A stretch of 64,000 bases of DNA from Frankia alni ACN14a. Its GTDB lineage: Bacteria > Actinomycetota > Actinomycetes > Frankiales > Frankiaceae. This document shows, one piece after another, positions 43,853 to 52,158 of this stretch. Within the stretch, counting starts at the first letter, position 1. Each line of letters opens with the position of its first letter. The stretch covers positions 1,544,962 to 1,608,961 of the forward strand of contig NC_008278.1 in the NCBI RefSeq assembly GCF_000058485.1, read 5' to 3'. A model generated the notes under the pieces. The model searched no databases. It saw only the letters and a list, made by a program, of their open reading frames with translations, and was not told the origin of the DNA. The position numbers and the translations under genes are program-made.

Positions 43853-45208
43853 ATGTCCATGCGAGCGAAATCGCTCGTCGCCGCCGTCGTGCTGTCGTCG
43901 CTGGCGCTCGTCGCCTGCGGCAGCCGTGCGGGCAACACCGGGCCGACCACGGCCGCCAGCACGCAGGCCGGCGCCTCGAACAACACCGCCTCCGACGTCG
44001 GGGTCACCCCCACCGAGATCAAGATCGGGACGATCGCCGGTCTGAGTAGCGGATTCGGCCCCGACACGTTCTCCGCCTCGTTGTACGGGGCGCGGGCCTA
44101 CTTCAAGGCGCTCAACGCGGCGGGCGGCGTGAACGGCCGAAGCGTGAACCTCGCCGAGTGCGACGACAAGGGCAGCCCCGACGGGAACGTGAGCTGCGCG
44201 CACAAACTCGTCGACGACCAGAAGGTCTTCGCGCTCGCCGGCGTGACCGCCTTCAACTACGCGGGCGCCCAGTACATCAACTCGAAGGGCGTGCCCGACA
44301 TCGGCGGTCAGCCCGTCGGCACCGAGTACGACCAGTACCCGCACCTGTACTCGATCTACGGCAGCTACTACCCGCGCAACGGCGACCGCCCCGGCTACAA
44401 CGGCACGCTGTACGCGGGGACCGAGATCTACCGCTGGTTCAAGCAGAACCTGCACACCAACGTCGCCGGGGTCGTGTACTACAACGTGGCCCCGTCCCAG
44501 CGCTACGCCAAGTCGGTGGCCGACGGCCTGCGCAAGGAGGGCTACAGCGTCGTCGAGGAGCAGATCAACCTCGGGGCGCCGAACTGGGACTCCGCCGTGC
44601 TCGACCTCAAGCGGCGCGGTGTGCAGATCGTCTTCGACGCGATGGACGACGGTGGCAACGCGCAGCTCTGCAACTCCATCGAGAGCCAGAAGCTGGGCCT
44701 GCAGGCCAAGGTGACCACGCCGCAGGGCTGGGCGAACAACATCGGCCAGGTGTACAGCGCATCGCCGAACTGCCGGAACACGATCTACTCGACCAGCGGC
44801 TCGGCCAACTACCAGGACACCTCGATCCCCGCGGTGGCACAGTTCCAGAAGGATCTCCAGGCGGCGGCGCCCGACCGGGTGGCCAAGGAGAACCTCTGGA
44901 CGCTGGAGGGCTACGCCTCCGCGCAGTGGCTGACCGACGCGATCCGCTCCTGCGGCGCCAACGTGACCCGCACCTGCGTCGAGGCGTTCATGAACAGCGG
45001 CAAGGACTATGACGGCCATGGGCTGCTCATCCCGACCGGTCGCAATTTCACGAAGGCCGCGCAGCCACCCGCCGAGGACAAGAACTGCCTGAACGTCGCC
45101 CGCTGGAAGGACTCGGCGAACGGCGGCAAGGGCGGCTGGGAGTCCCAGGTCAAGGACATGAACACCAACTGCTTCACCGTCCCGAACCTGCCCTACCCGG
45201 CGGGCTGA
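43853..45208 (+). CDS. Branched-chain amino acid-type ABC transporter substrate-binding lipoprotein
   Basis: Signal peptide with lipobox Leu-Val-Ala-Cys (Cys22), then a Thr/Ala/Ser linker and a LivJ-like binding fold: GVTPTEIKIGTIAGLSSGFG, ARAYFKALNAAGGVNGR, CAHKLVDDQKVFALAG, and VQIVFDAMDDGGNAQLCNS. Length 451. The ligand cannot be read from the sequence; six or more cysteines in the mature domain could form disulfides. ATG 43853 is preceded by AGGGGAGAG. It faces the genes for the transport machinery, which lie on the opposite strand and converge on it across a strong hairpin. Confidence 0.88.
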   Translation: MSMRAKSLVAAVVLSSLALVACGSRAGNTGPTTAASTQAGASNNTASDVGVTPTEIKIGTIAGLSSGFGPDTFSASLYGARAYFKALNAAGGVNGRSVNLAECDDKGSPDGNVSCAHKLVDDQKVFALAGVTAFNYAGAQYINSKGVPDIGGQPVGTEYDQYPHLYSIYGSYYPRNGDRPGYNGTLYAGTEIYRWFKQNLHTNVAGVVYYNVAPSQRYAKSVADGLRKEGYSVVEEQINLGAPNWDSAVLDLKRRGVQIVFDAMDDGGNAQLCNSIESQKLGLQAKVTTPQGWANNIGQVYSASPNCRNTIYSTSGSANYQDTSIPAVAQFQKDLQAAAPDRVAKENLWTLEGYASAQWLTDAIRSCGANVTRTCVEAFMNSGKDYDGHGLLIPTGRNFTKAAQPPAEDKNCLNVARWKDSANGGKGGWESQVKDMNTNCFTVPNLPYPAG

Positions 45209-45214
45209 CGGCCG

Positions 45215-45260
45215 GCGGCCCCGCCCGTGGACAGGAGGACTGTCGACGGGCGGTGGCCGC
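45215..45260. terminator. Bidirectional terminator hairpin
   Basis: A long stem lies in the 87-base gap between convergent genes: GCGGCC plus CCGCCCGT (45215-45228) pairs with ACGGGCGG, a bulged t, and GGCCGC (45246-45260), and inside it GACAG pairs with CTGTC around a five-base loop. One g/g mismatch interrupts the stem. Confidence 0.7.
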
Positions 45261-45295
45261 CGAGGCTGGGGAGTAGTGGTTCAGGCTGAGGTGGT

Positions 45296-45994
45296 TCAGG
45301 CTGAGGCGCCGGCGGGCGTGCCGCCGGCGAACTCGGCGGGCGTGCCGACGAAGGACCGTTCCCCCCGGTGCAGGACGTAGACCAGGTCGGCCATGGCCAG
45401 CGCCTGCTCGGTGTACTGGTCCGCGAGCAGGACCGTGGTGCCGGAGGCGGCCACGGTCGCCAGCCAGCCGAACAGGTCCGCGGCGACCTTCGGGGACAGG
45501 CCGAGCGACAGCTCGTCGACCATGAGCACCGAGGGGCGGGCGAGCAGGGCCCTGGCCAGGGCCAGCATCCGGCGCTCGCCGCCGGACATCGAACCGGCCC
45601 GTTGGGTGAGCCGCTCGCGCAGCCGGGGGAACGAATCCAGCGCCGGGGTGATGTCGGGATGCCCGCTCGCCTCGGCGATGATCTGCAGGTTGTCCCGGAC
45701 CGACAGGGTGGCGAACACGGCCCGCTCGTCCGGCACCAGCATCAGGCCACGGCGTGCCCGGTCGACGGTGGACAGCCGGGTGATGTCCTCGCCGCGCCAG
45801 GTCAGGGTGCCCGCCCGCAGCGGGATCAGCCCGGACAGCACCCGCAGCGTGGTCGACTTGCCCGCGCCGTTCGCCCCCAGCAGGGCGGTCACCTTCCCGG
45901 CCGGGATGGCGAGGTCGAGGCCGTGCAGGACCTCGACCGTGCCGTAGCCGGCGCGGGCCCCCGTCAGTGCGAGCTCGGCGGTTGCCGTCGTCAC
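45296..45994 (-). CDS. Branched-chain amino acid-type ABC transporter ATP-binding protein (LivF-like)
   Basis: ATPase with Walker A GANGAGKST, signature SMSGGERRMLALARAL and Walker B VLMVDELSLGLSP, and the LivF-type RGLMLVPDERAVFATLSV segment. The GTG at 45994 overlaps the stop of the upstream LivG-like gene (GTGA). Length 232. Together with the LivG-like ATPase and the fused permease it makes a complete HAAT-family importer whose binding protein is encoded convergently. Confidence 0.93.
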   Translation of the reverse strand: MTTATAELALTGARAGYGTVEVLHGLDLAIPAGKVTALLGANGAGKSTTLRVLSGLIPLRAGTLTWRGEDITRLSTVDRARRGLMLVPDERAVFATLSVRDNLQIIAEASGHPDITPALDSFPRLRERLTQRAGSMSGGERRMLALARALLARPSVLMVDELSLGLSPKVAADLFGWLATVAASGTTVLLADQYTEQALAMADLVYVLHRGERSFVGTPAEFAGGTPAGASA

Positions 45995-46839
45995 CGTGCC
46001 TCCCCGGACTGCCCCGCCGCGGCGAGGGGTGCCTGCGCCAGGTACACCGACCGCACGGTCGGGTCGTTGCGGACCGTCTGCGGGTCGCCGGACGCGACGA
46101 CCCGGCCGCCGACCATCGCGTACACCTGGTCGACGACGGAGAACACGAGGTCGACGTCGTGGTCGACGATGACGATGCCGACCCCGCCGGCGGCGGTCCG
46201 CCGCAGCAACTGCGACAGCTTGGCGGTCTCCTCGCTGTCCAGGCCGCTGGCGGGCTCGTCGAGCAGCAGGATGTCCGGGCGCGCGCACAGCGCCCGCGCG
46301 AACTCGACCAGCCGCAGCGCCCCGGTGGGCAGCGTGCCGGCGATCGTGTCACGCACGTCGGACAGGCCGAGGGAGTCCAGGACCTCCTCGACGATCTGGG
46401 TCACCGGCCCCTTCGGCGCGAGCCCCAGCCGTTCGAGCCCGCGCTCGATGCTGTGGCTCACCCGGCCCCGGCCCTGGGCGGACAGGCCCAGTAGGCCGCC
46501 GGCGTAGTCCCGGCGTCGGTTCTCCGCGCCGACGAGCAGGTTGTCCGCGACGGTGAGGGTGGGGAACAGCGAGGGGACCTGGAAGGTCTGGACCAGGCCG
46601 CGGCGCGACCGGATGTCCGGCCGCATCCGGGTGATGTCGGTGCTGCCGAGCACGACCTTGCCCTCGTCGGGCTGCTCGACGCCGGTGAGCAGGCTGAACA
46701 GCGTCGACTTGCCGGCGCCGTTCGGCCCGATGAGACCGGTGATCATGCCCGGTGGGGCGACGAGGTCGACGTGGTCGACCGCGGTGAGGCCGCCGTAGCG
46801 GCGCACCAGGCCCACGGCCTGCAGCACGTGCCGGCTCAT
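45991..46839 (-). CDS. Branched-chain amino acid-type ABC transporter ATP-binding protein (LivG-like)
   Basis: ATPase with Walker A GPNGAGKST, the LivG-type segment GLVQTFQVPSLFPTLTVADNLLVG and Walker B PDILLLDEPASGLD. In place of the classical LSGG signature it reads LPTGALRLVEFARAL, a substitution worth noting. Length 282. Its ATG overlaps the stop of the permease gene (ATGA at 46836-46839) and its own stop overlaps the LivF-like start. Confidence 0.9.
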   Translation of the reverse strand: MSRHVLQAVGLVRRYGGLTAVDHVDLVAPPGMITGLIGPNGAGKSTLFSLLTGVEQPDEGKVVLGSTDITRMRPDIRSRRGLVQTFQVPSLFPTLTVADNLLVGAENRRRDYAGGLLGLSAQGRGRVSHSIERGLERLGLAPKGPVTQIVEEVLDSLGLSDVRDTIAGTLPTGALRLVEFARALCARPDILLLDEPASGLDSEETAKLSQLLRRTAAGGVGIVIVDHDVDLVFSVVDQVYAMVGGRVVASGDPQTVRNDPTVRSVYLAQAPLAAAGQSGEAR

Positions 46840-49127
46840 GCCCGGCCTCCCTCGGCTGGGTGGGTCCCGGTTCCAGCCCCAGTGCCGGCGCCGGCGCTGG
46901 ACGGCTGCGGCACCGTCGGGCGCGGGGCGCCGTCCGTGCCCGTGGCCTGCCGCTGACGGGCCACCGCGGTCTGGCCGGCGGCGTACTGCTGGACCATCGC
47001 CACCAGGCTGGCGCCGAACGGCGTGAGGTGGGGAGCGTCCGCGGGCAGGCCGAGCTGGTTACCGGACAGCGGCCAGCGGGCGTAGTGCCCGGCACGGGCC
47101 GCCCCCAGAGTCGAGCCGACCCCGGGGATGCCGGTGCTGCCGGTGATGCCCGTCGTGGCCGGCAGGTGGCCCACCGCGGAGATGCGCACCGGCACCGGCC
47201 GCGGGGCCCGCTGGTTGGGGTCGACGAAGCTGTCGGCGAGGTACTGGGCGAGCAGCCGGAGCCCCCCGCGCACGGCAGAGGCGAGCCCGCCGGGCATCCA
47301 ACCCAGCGCGAGGGCCAGGATGCCGATGGCCAGCGTCGACGATCCGGCCGGGGCCAGCACGTCGATCGTGACCATGAACGCCGCGGCCACGATCGCGCCG
47401 GCCGCGCTGTCCGCGCCGAACACGATGACCGCCGTGAACCACAGCAGGCTCTGTAGCGGGGCGAAGTCGTCGGCGGAGAACGAGTAGCTGCTGTGCACCA
47501 GCAGCGTCCCGCCCAGGCCGGCGACGACGGAGGAGACGGTGAATGCCAGCAGCTTGAGGTTGCGCACGTCGACGCCGACCGCGGCCGCGCCCTCGGAGTG
47601 GTCGCGCAGGGCGAGCAGGGCCCGGCCGAGCCGGCCGTGGTGCAGGTTGCGCACCACGAGCAGGCCGATCCCCAGGCAGATCAGCTCGAAGACGTAGAAG
47701 GCCTTCTCGGACAGCTCCCAGCCGAACAGCGACAGCGGGTCGAGGTACAGCCCGGTGGCGAAGGTGGGCTGCTCGAAGACGAACCGGCTCACGACCGCGC
47801 CGACCGCGAAGGTCGTCAGGGCCAGGGTCAGCCCGCGGCGCCGGATCGCCGGGTAACCGGTGATCAGGCCGATGGGGGCGACGAACAGCGCACCGACGAA
47901 CATCGACGCGATCCCGGGGATCGCCGGCAGGCCGAACAGGTCGCCGTTGGCGAGCTTGAGCGACAGCAGCGCGCCGAGACCCGCGAAGCCGGCGGAGCCG
48001 AGGGAGAGCTGCCCGCTGTAGCCGGTGACGATCACCATCGACAGGAAGATCAGGGCCAGCGCCGGGACCATGAACGCCGAGCGCAGGTCGGAGGGCGCGA
48101 AGGTGAGCGGTGCGAGCAGCAGCGCCGTGCCGCCCAGCTTGCCGAGGTAGTCCCGCCGGAAACGGGCGCCGCTGACTCGCCCGGACGGTGGCGCGCCGCG
48201 GCTGGAGAAGCTGGCCGTCGCGCCGGAGTCGCCCGAGCCCAGCTCCCGCAGCTTGGGGACGGCCAGCAGCAGGACCAGCAGGGCGACGATGAACAGGTTC
48301 GACTGGAGCACGGTCAGGATCTGGCCGGCGTCGCCGTGCAGGGTGAACTGCTTGAGCTCGCTCTGCAGGATGGCGATGCCCAGGGCGGTGAGGACCGCGA
48401 CCGGCATGCTCGACAGCCGGGCGGCCACGACCACCGCGAAGGTCTCCAGGACCAGCAGGGTCAGGCCGTAGGGGGTGAGCTGGAAGCGGGGGGCGAGCAG
48501 GATGCCGGTCAGGCCCGCCATCGTGGTGCCGGCGGCCCAGCCGGCGGCCGCCACCTTGTCCGCGGGCACGCCGGACAGCTCGGCGAGCTGGCGGTCGTCG
48601 ACGACGGCCCGGATCTGGCGGCCGAAGGCGGTGCGGGCGGCGATGATGCCGATGACCGCCGCGAACACCACGACCATGATCAGCTCGGCCAGCGCGTCGA
48701 CGCCGACCCGGGAATCGCCGAACAGCCGTACCGACGAGTTCGGGAAGATGCTGGGAGCGTCGCTGCGCGCCCCCAGCCCCCAGATGCCCGCGGTGATGCC
48801 GAGGCTGAGCACCAGCACACCGAGGCTGGCGACGAGGGATTCGGCGGCCGACGCCCGCCGGCGAGCCAGCGGCCGGAACACCAGCCGTTCGAGCAGCAGC
48901 CCGATGCCGGGGGACACCACGGCGAGGGCTACCACGGCGGCCAGCCAGATCGGCAGGTCCCACTCGACGACCATCTCGCGGAAGACGTAGGCCACCAGGG
49001 TGGCGATCCCGCCCTGGGCGAGGTTGAGCACGCCGTTGGTGCGATAGGTGACCAGCAGGCCGATGCCGGACAGGGCGGCGATCGCGCCCAGTGAGAGCCC
49101 GGCCAGCGCCAGATCGATGCTGGTCAT
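46836..49127 (-). CDS. Fused LivH-LivM-type ABC transporter permease
   Basis: One chain of 763 residues contains both permease subunits of a HAAT importer. Residues 1 to about 300 are LivH-like (LALAGLSLGAIAALSGIGLLVTYRTNGVLNLAQGG, AVVDDRQLAELSGVPADKVAA). After a Ser/Gly-rich linker, residues about 330-640 are LivM-like (VIVTGYSGQLSLGSAGFAGLGALL, GLTLALTTFAVGAVV, LLALRDHSEGAAAVGVDVRNLKLLAF). A tail of about 120 residues, rich in Gly, Thr and Pro, follows. Fusion fixes a one-to-one permease ratio. First gene of the permease-LivG-LivF operon. Confidence 0.93.
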   Translation of the reverse strand: MTSIDLALAGLSLGAIAALSGIGLLVTYRTNGVLNLAQGGIATLVAYVFREMVVEWDLPIWLAAVVALAVVSPGIGLLLERLVFRPLARRRASAAESLVASLGVLVLSLGITAGIWGLGARSDAPSIFPNSSVRLFGDSRVGVDALAELIMVVVFAAVIGIIAARTAFGRQIRAVVDDRQLAELSGVPADKVAAAGWAAGTTMAGLTGILLAPRFQLTPYGLTLLVLETFAVVVAARLSSMPVAVLTALGIAILQSELKQFTLHGDAGQILTVLQSNLFIVALLVLLLAVPKLRELGSGDSGATASFSSRGAPPSGRVSGARFRRDYLGKLGGTALLLAPLTFAPSDLRSAFMVPALALIFLSMVIVTGYSGQLSLGSAGFAGLGALLSLKLANGDLFGLPAIPGIASMFVGALFVAPIGLITGYPAIRRRGLTLALTTFAVGAVVSRFVFEQPTFATGLYLDPLSLFGWELSEKAFYVFELICLGIGLLVVRNLHHGRLGRALLALRDHSEGAAAVGVDVRNLKLLAFTVSSVVAGLGGTLLVHSSYSFSADDFAPLQSLLWFTAVIVFGADSAAGAIVAAAFMVTIDVLAPAGSSTLAIGILALALGWMPGGLASAVRGGLRLLAQYLADSFVDPNQRAPRPVPVRISAVGHLPATTGITGSTGIPGVGSTLGAARAGHYARWPLSGNQLGLPADAPHLTPFGASLVAMVQQYAAGQTAVARQRQATGTDGAPRPTVPQPSSAGAGTGAGTGTHPAEGGRA

Positions 49128-49228
49128 CGGCCACCCCCTCGGCGTGGTCCGGCGCCGGCCGGGTCAAGTGTGATCACGGGAACGTGTGCCTTCCGGAACG
49201 CCGTCGCGATGCGGGCAGTCGCCGGCGG

Positions 49229-49732
49229 TCAGGCGCGCGGGCCGGGGGCGCTGACGCCCGCCGGGCGGGTCGATCCGCCCGGCGCGGAGTCACCGGCTGT
49301 GTTGTAGTAGGCGTTCTGCGGTGGGGCAGCGGGCTGCTGCTGGTAGGCCGCCTGGGCCGGGGTGGTGGGCAGCGCGCCGCCGGCCTGCTCACCCACGGTC
49401 GCGGCCGCGATGATCAGCGAGTGCAGATCGTCGACCTGGCCGACGGTGCGGGCCTGCGCGGCCTGGGCCGCATCGAAGCGGTCGGCCACCAGCAACGCGC
49501 TGCCGATCAGGACGAGCGCCAACCCGCCGAAACCGCCGGACACCACGTACGGTAGCTGCAGCGCGACGTCCGTCTCCTTGGAGACGCCCAGGTAGCAGCC
49601 GAGAAGCAGGACGCCGCCGGCTGCCGCCACCACCCATCCACGCAGCGCACGGACCACGTCGACCACCAGGCGCGCGGTGGGCCGGGGGTTACCGGTCCCA
49701 GCGGTCTGCTCGTCCACTTTCGTCTCCCCCAT
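49229..49732 (-). CDS. Hypothetical membrane protein
   Basis: A 167-residue protein with two predicted helices (GWVVAAAGGVLLLGCYLGV and YVVSGGFGGLALVLIGSALLVADRF), a short amphipathic stretch (AAQAAQARTVGQVDDLHSLIIAAATV) and a Gln/Pro/Ala-rich tail with Tyr residues (YQQQPAAPPQNAYY). No family recognised. ATG 49732. It is about 100 bases upstream of nothing on the left except the LivHM gene, on the same strand, and could be independent. Confidence 0.62.
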   Translation of the reverse strand: MGETKVDEQTAGTGNPRPTARLVVDVVRALRGWVVAAAGGVLLLGCYLGVSKETDVALQLPYVVSGGFGGLALVLIGSALLVADRFDAAQAAQARTVGQVDDLHSLIIAAATVGEQAGGALPTTPAQAAYQQQPAAPPQNAYYNTAGDSAPGGSTRPAGVSAPGPRA

Positions 49733-50402
49733 GGAGCGTCTCGTCGTCGGTCGTTCGGGCGGAGTCCCGTATGGCGCCCGTCCCGGGTGATGATCCGGGC
49801 CACGACAGACGTCAGATTAGTGCGCGGAGCTGACCAGGTGCTCTGTCGGGTGGCCCACGGATGTTCCCGGCGAGCTCCGGCGGCACGGGAGGCTTCGTCG
49901 CATTCGGTATACGAGGATAGGCCAACGTCCGCCAAGGTCGGTCAAGTATGTCCGCTCACGGACAGTCTGGGCCTTATGTCGGCGCCCGTCGACCCCAGGA
50001 CGATCGGTTTGCCCCGCCCGATGCGCGCGAGGCCGCGAACCGACACCGGCGGGCGCCGCTGCGGCGCAGGCCGCCGCCCGCATCCGGCGGCGCCCCGCCC
50101 GTCCGGTCGGCGCCGCGGGTGGGCCTCGCCCGACGCGACCAGACCGGAGTGCCGCGGTGCGAGCCGGACCGACGGCCCGTCCCGCACCTGCCGGCCGGCC
50201 CGGCGGATTCGGGCCGGTCGGCGGACCTGCCTGCCGGCCGGCCCGTGCGTTCGCGGGCGGTGGTGATGTGTTGGGGTTCTCGTGCCGGGAAGTCGCCCTT
50301 TCGGGCCACCGGCGATGTTTCTGGGTGTGGATTGCGGAACCGGTGACTACCCGTCGTCGTCCGGGGGACGCGGCTCGCCCGGCGGACCCGCGGCCCCGCG
50401 GA
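49733..50402. other. 670-base region without a recognised gene
   Basis: Open frames on both strands here are Arg/Pro-rich and lack protein-like composition. The right part (50260-50345) is less GC-rich. No repeat, RNA gene or promoter could be assigned. Confidence 0.55.
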
Positions 50403-50867
50403 TCAGTCCGACCGGCGAGGCTGCGCGGGGATGACGGTCGGAGCGTCGAGGACGTCGCAGAGCACGGCGACGCCGAGTGCCGCGGCGATCGCGCCGTGTT
50501 CGGCGACGGCCCCGCCCGTCGCGTCGTGCTCCCGGGTGAGCGCCCCGGGCCCGGCGTCGCCGGCCCGCGGGGCGTGGGCGGCTCCGGCCGGCGTCTCCGC
50601 CGCGCTGGGCTGCTCGGTCGCGCCGGGGCCCTCGGTCGCCGTGGGCGGGGTGGGGAGCAGGTCCGCGCAGCGGTCCACCCAGACGCGTCGACGCTGCCCG
50701 AGCTGCCGGTCCTCGACCTCCAACGGCCCGGGGACGCCACCCATCGCGGCCTGCAGGTGGGCCCACGCGTGCGCCGCCGACCAGCTGGTGAAGGAGCCCA
50801 GGTACTCGCCGTCGTAGTCGTAGACGTGACAGGGCCGCAGGCCCAGGTGTCGGTCCGCCACCATCAC
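50403..50867 (-). CDS. Hypothetical protein
   Basis: A 154-residue protein. The first half has ordinary composition with aromatic residues (CHVYDYDGEYLGSFTSWSAAHAWAHLQAAMGG, RRVWVDRCADLL), so it is probably real; the middle is Ala/Thr/Glu-rich and the end (AIAAALGVAVLCDVLDAPTVIPA) could be a helix and strand. No family recognised. A GTG at 50867 is followed directly by an ATG at 50864; a GAAGGG element lies about 13 bases upstream. Confidence 0.5.
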   Translation of the reverse strand: MMVADRHLGLRPCHVYDYDGEYLGSFTSWSAAHAWAHLQAAMGGVPGPLEVEDRQLGQRRRVWVDRCADLLPTPPTATEGPGATEQPSAAETPAGAAHAPRAGDAGPGALTREHDATGGAVAEHGAIAAALGVAVLCDVLDAPTVIPAQPRRSD

Positions 50868-51154
50868 AGCCAGCCCTTCGGGGTCGGGAAAGCCTGTCAG
50901 GATCCATCGTCGCGCGGGTCGGAACTCTCTGCCGACGGAACCGACCGGGTCGGTCCGACCAGTTCGCCGAACCCCGTCGTCCGGGATGTGACTCCGAGCC
51001 GGCCGCGCCGGAAGCGCTGGTCTCGAGCCCAGAGGTCACACTTCGCTACAGGTTACGGGGTGTGCACCGTGGGCGGTAGCCCGGGATGTCCGCCGCGGGA
51101 CGACGCCGGACACCTCCGGACACCGCCGGACGCTGTCGGGGACGCCGCGCGGCG

Positions 51155-52150
51155 TCAGGTGATGATCGGTACGTTGCGCTGGCGCGGCGGCACGCCGGTC
51201 CCGCCGGACGCCCGGCCGTACCGCCAGGCGTCCGCGACGATCTGGTCGATGCTCGACTGGGGTGAGCCCCAGCCCAGCTCGGTGCGGATCCGCCGGCTGT
51301 CCCCGATGAGGGCCTTGGGCTCGAGGACGGGCGGGCAGTGGATGCGCCGCACCGGGCGTCCGCTGGCCCGGCCGACGGCCGCCAGCACGTCGATGATGCT
51401 CACCCCGACGCCGCTGCCCACGTTGAACACCGAGCAGCGTCCCGGCGTGGCCGCCGTCAGCGCCGCGTGGTAGGCGGCCGCCATGTCCCGGACGTGGACG
51501 TACTCCCGCAGCGCCTGCCCGTCCCCGTTGACCCGGAAGACGTCGCGGCGCCCGGAGGCCACCGCGATCGCCGCCGGGATGATCCGGCTGTCGTCCCGGT
51601 CGTAGTGCCCCTCGACGGCGCCCGCGACGTTGAACGAGCGCAGGATGACCGCGCCGACCAGGCCGGTGCCGGCCTGGTGGCTCAGCAGGCGCTCGGCGGC
51701 GAGCTTGGACGCGCCGTAGGGGTTGGACGGGTCCGGCGGGCGGCTCTCCGGGACGCCGGTGAGATCGACGTCGCCGTAGACGGCGCAACTGGAGCCGAAC
51801 ACGAACGCGGGCGCGACTCCGGTCCGCTCCGTGCCGATCTCCAGCGCCGTGAGCAGGTTGACGGTGCCTGTGAGGTTGGCCTGGAAGTAGCGCAGGGGAG
51901 CCATCCGCGACTCCCTGACCCGGGTCAGGGCCGCGAGATGGCACACCCCGTCGAAGCCCCGGTCCACCCCCGCGGCGGTGAGCTGCCGCGGGTCGAGCAG
52001 GTCCGCGGCCACCACCTCGACGCCGGGGGCGAAGGCCGGCGCCGAGGTGCGGTCGCGGACCATCGCGGTCACCGCGTGGCCGTCGGCCGCGAGCGCGTCC
52101 GTGACCACTCCGCCGATGAATCCGGACGCACCGGTGACCAGAACGCGCAT
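51155..52150 (-). CDS. NAD-dependent epimerase/dehydratase (GalE-like)
   Basis: Extended short-chain dehydrogenase with the NAD-binding GASGFIGG at residues 7-14, HLAALTRVRES, the Ser of FGSSCAVYGD and the catalytic Tyr-X3-Lys in NPYGASKLAAERLL. YVHVRDMAAAYHAAL and VFNVGSGVGVSIIDVLAAV match UDP-glucose 4-epimerases; RVNGDGQALREYVHVRD is diagnostic. Length 331. It begins 8 bases after the stop of the XRE-type regulator gene, so the two are almost certainly cotranscribed. The sugar nucleotide substrate cannot be decided. Confidence 0.9.
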   Translation of the reverse strand: MRVLVTGASGFIGGVVTDALAADGHAVTAMVRDRTSAPAFAPGVEVVAADLLDPRQLTAAGVDRGFDGVCHLAALTRVRESRMAPLRYFQANLTGTVNLLTALEIGTERTGVAPAFVFGSSCAVYGDVDLTGVPESRPPDPSNPYGASKLAAERLLSHQAGTGLVGAVILRSFNVAGAVEGHYDRDDSRIIPAAIAVASGRRDVFRVNGDGQALREYVHVRDMAAAYHAALTAATPGRCSVFNVGSGVGVSIIDVLAAVGRASGRPVRRIHCPPVLEPKALIGDSRRIRTELGWGSPQSSIDQIVADAWRYGRASGGTGVPPRQRNVPIIT

Positions 52151-52158
52151 GTCCCGGA

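Noticed and set aside
47059-49167. 702-codon minus-strand frame and a 533-codon plus-strand frame over the permease gene
   Set aside because: Both overlap the LivHM permease, whose frame has clear transmembrane helices and family motifs; the others are Arg- or Gln/Gly-rich shadows.
50157-51473. 438-codon plus-strand frame
   Set aside because: It runs antisense through the hypothetical gene at 50403-50867 and into the epimerase gene and has shadow-frame composition.
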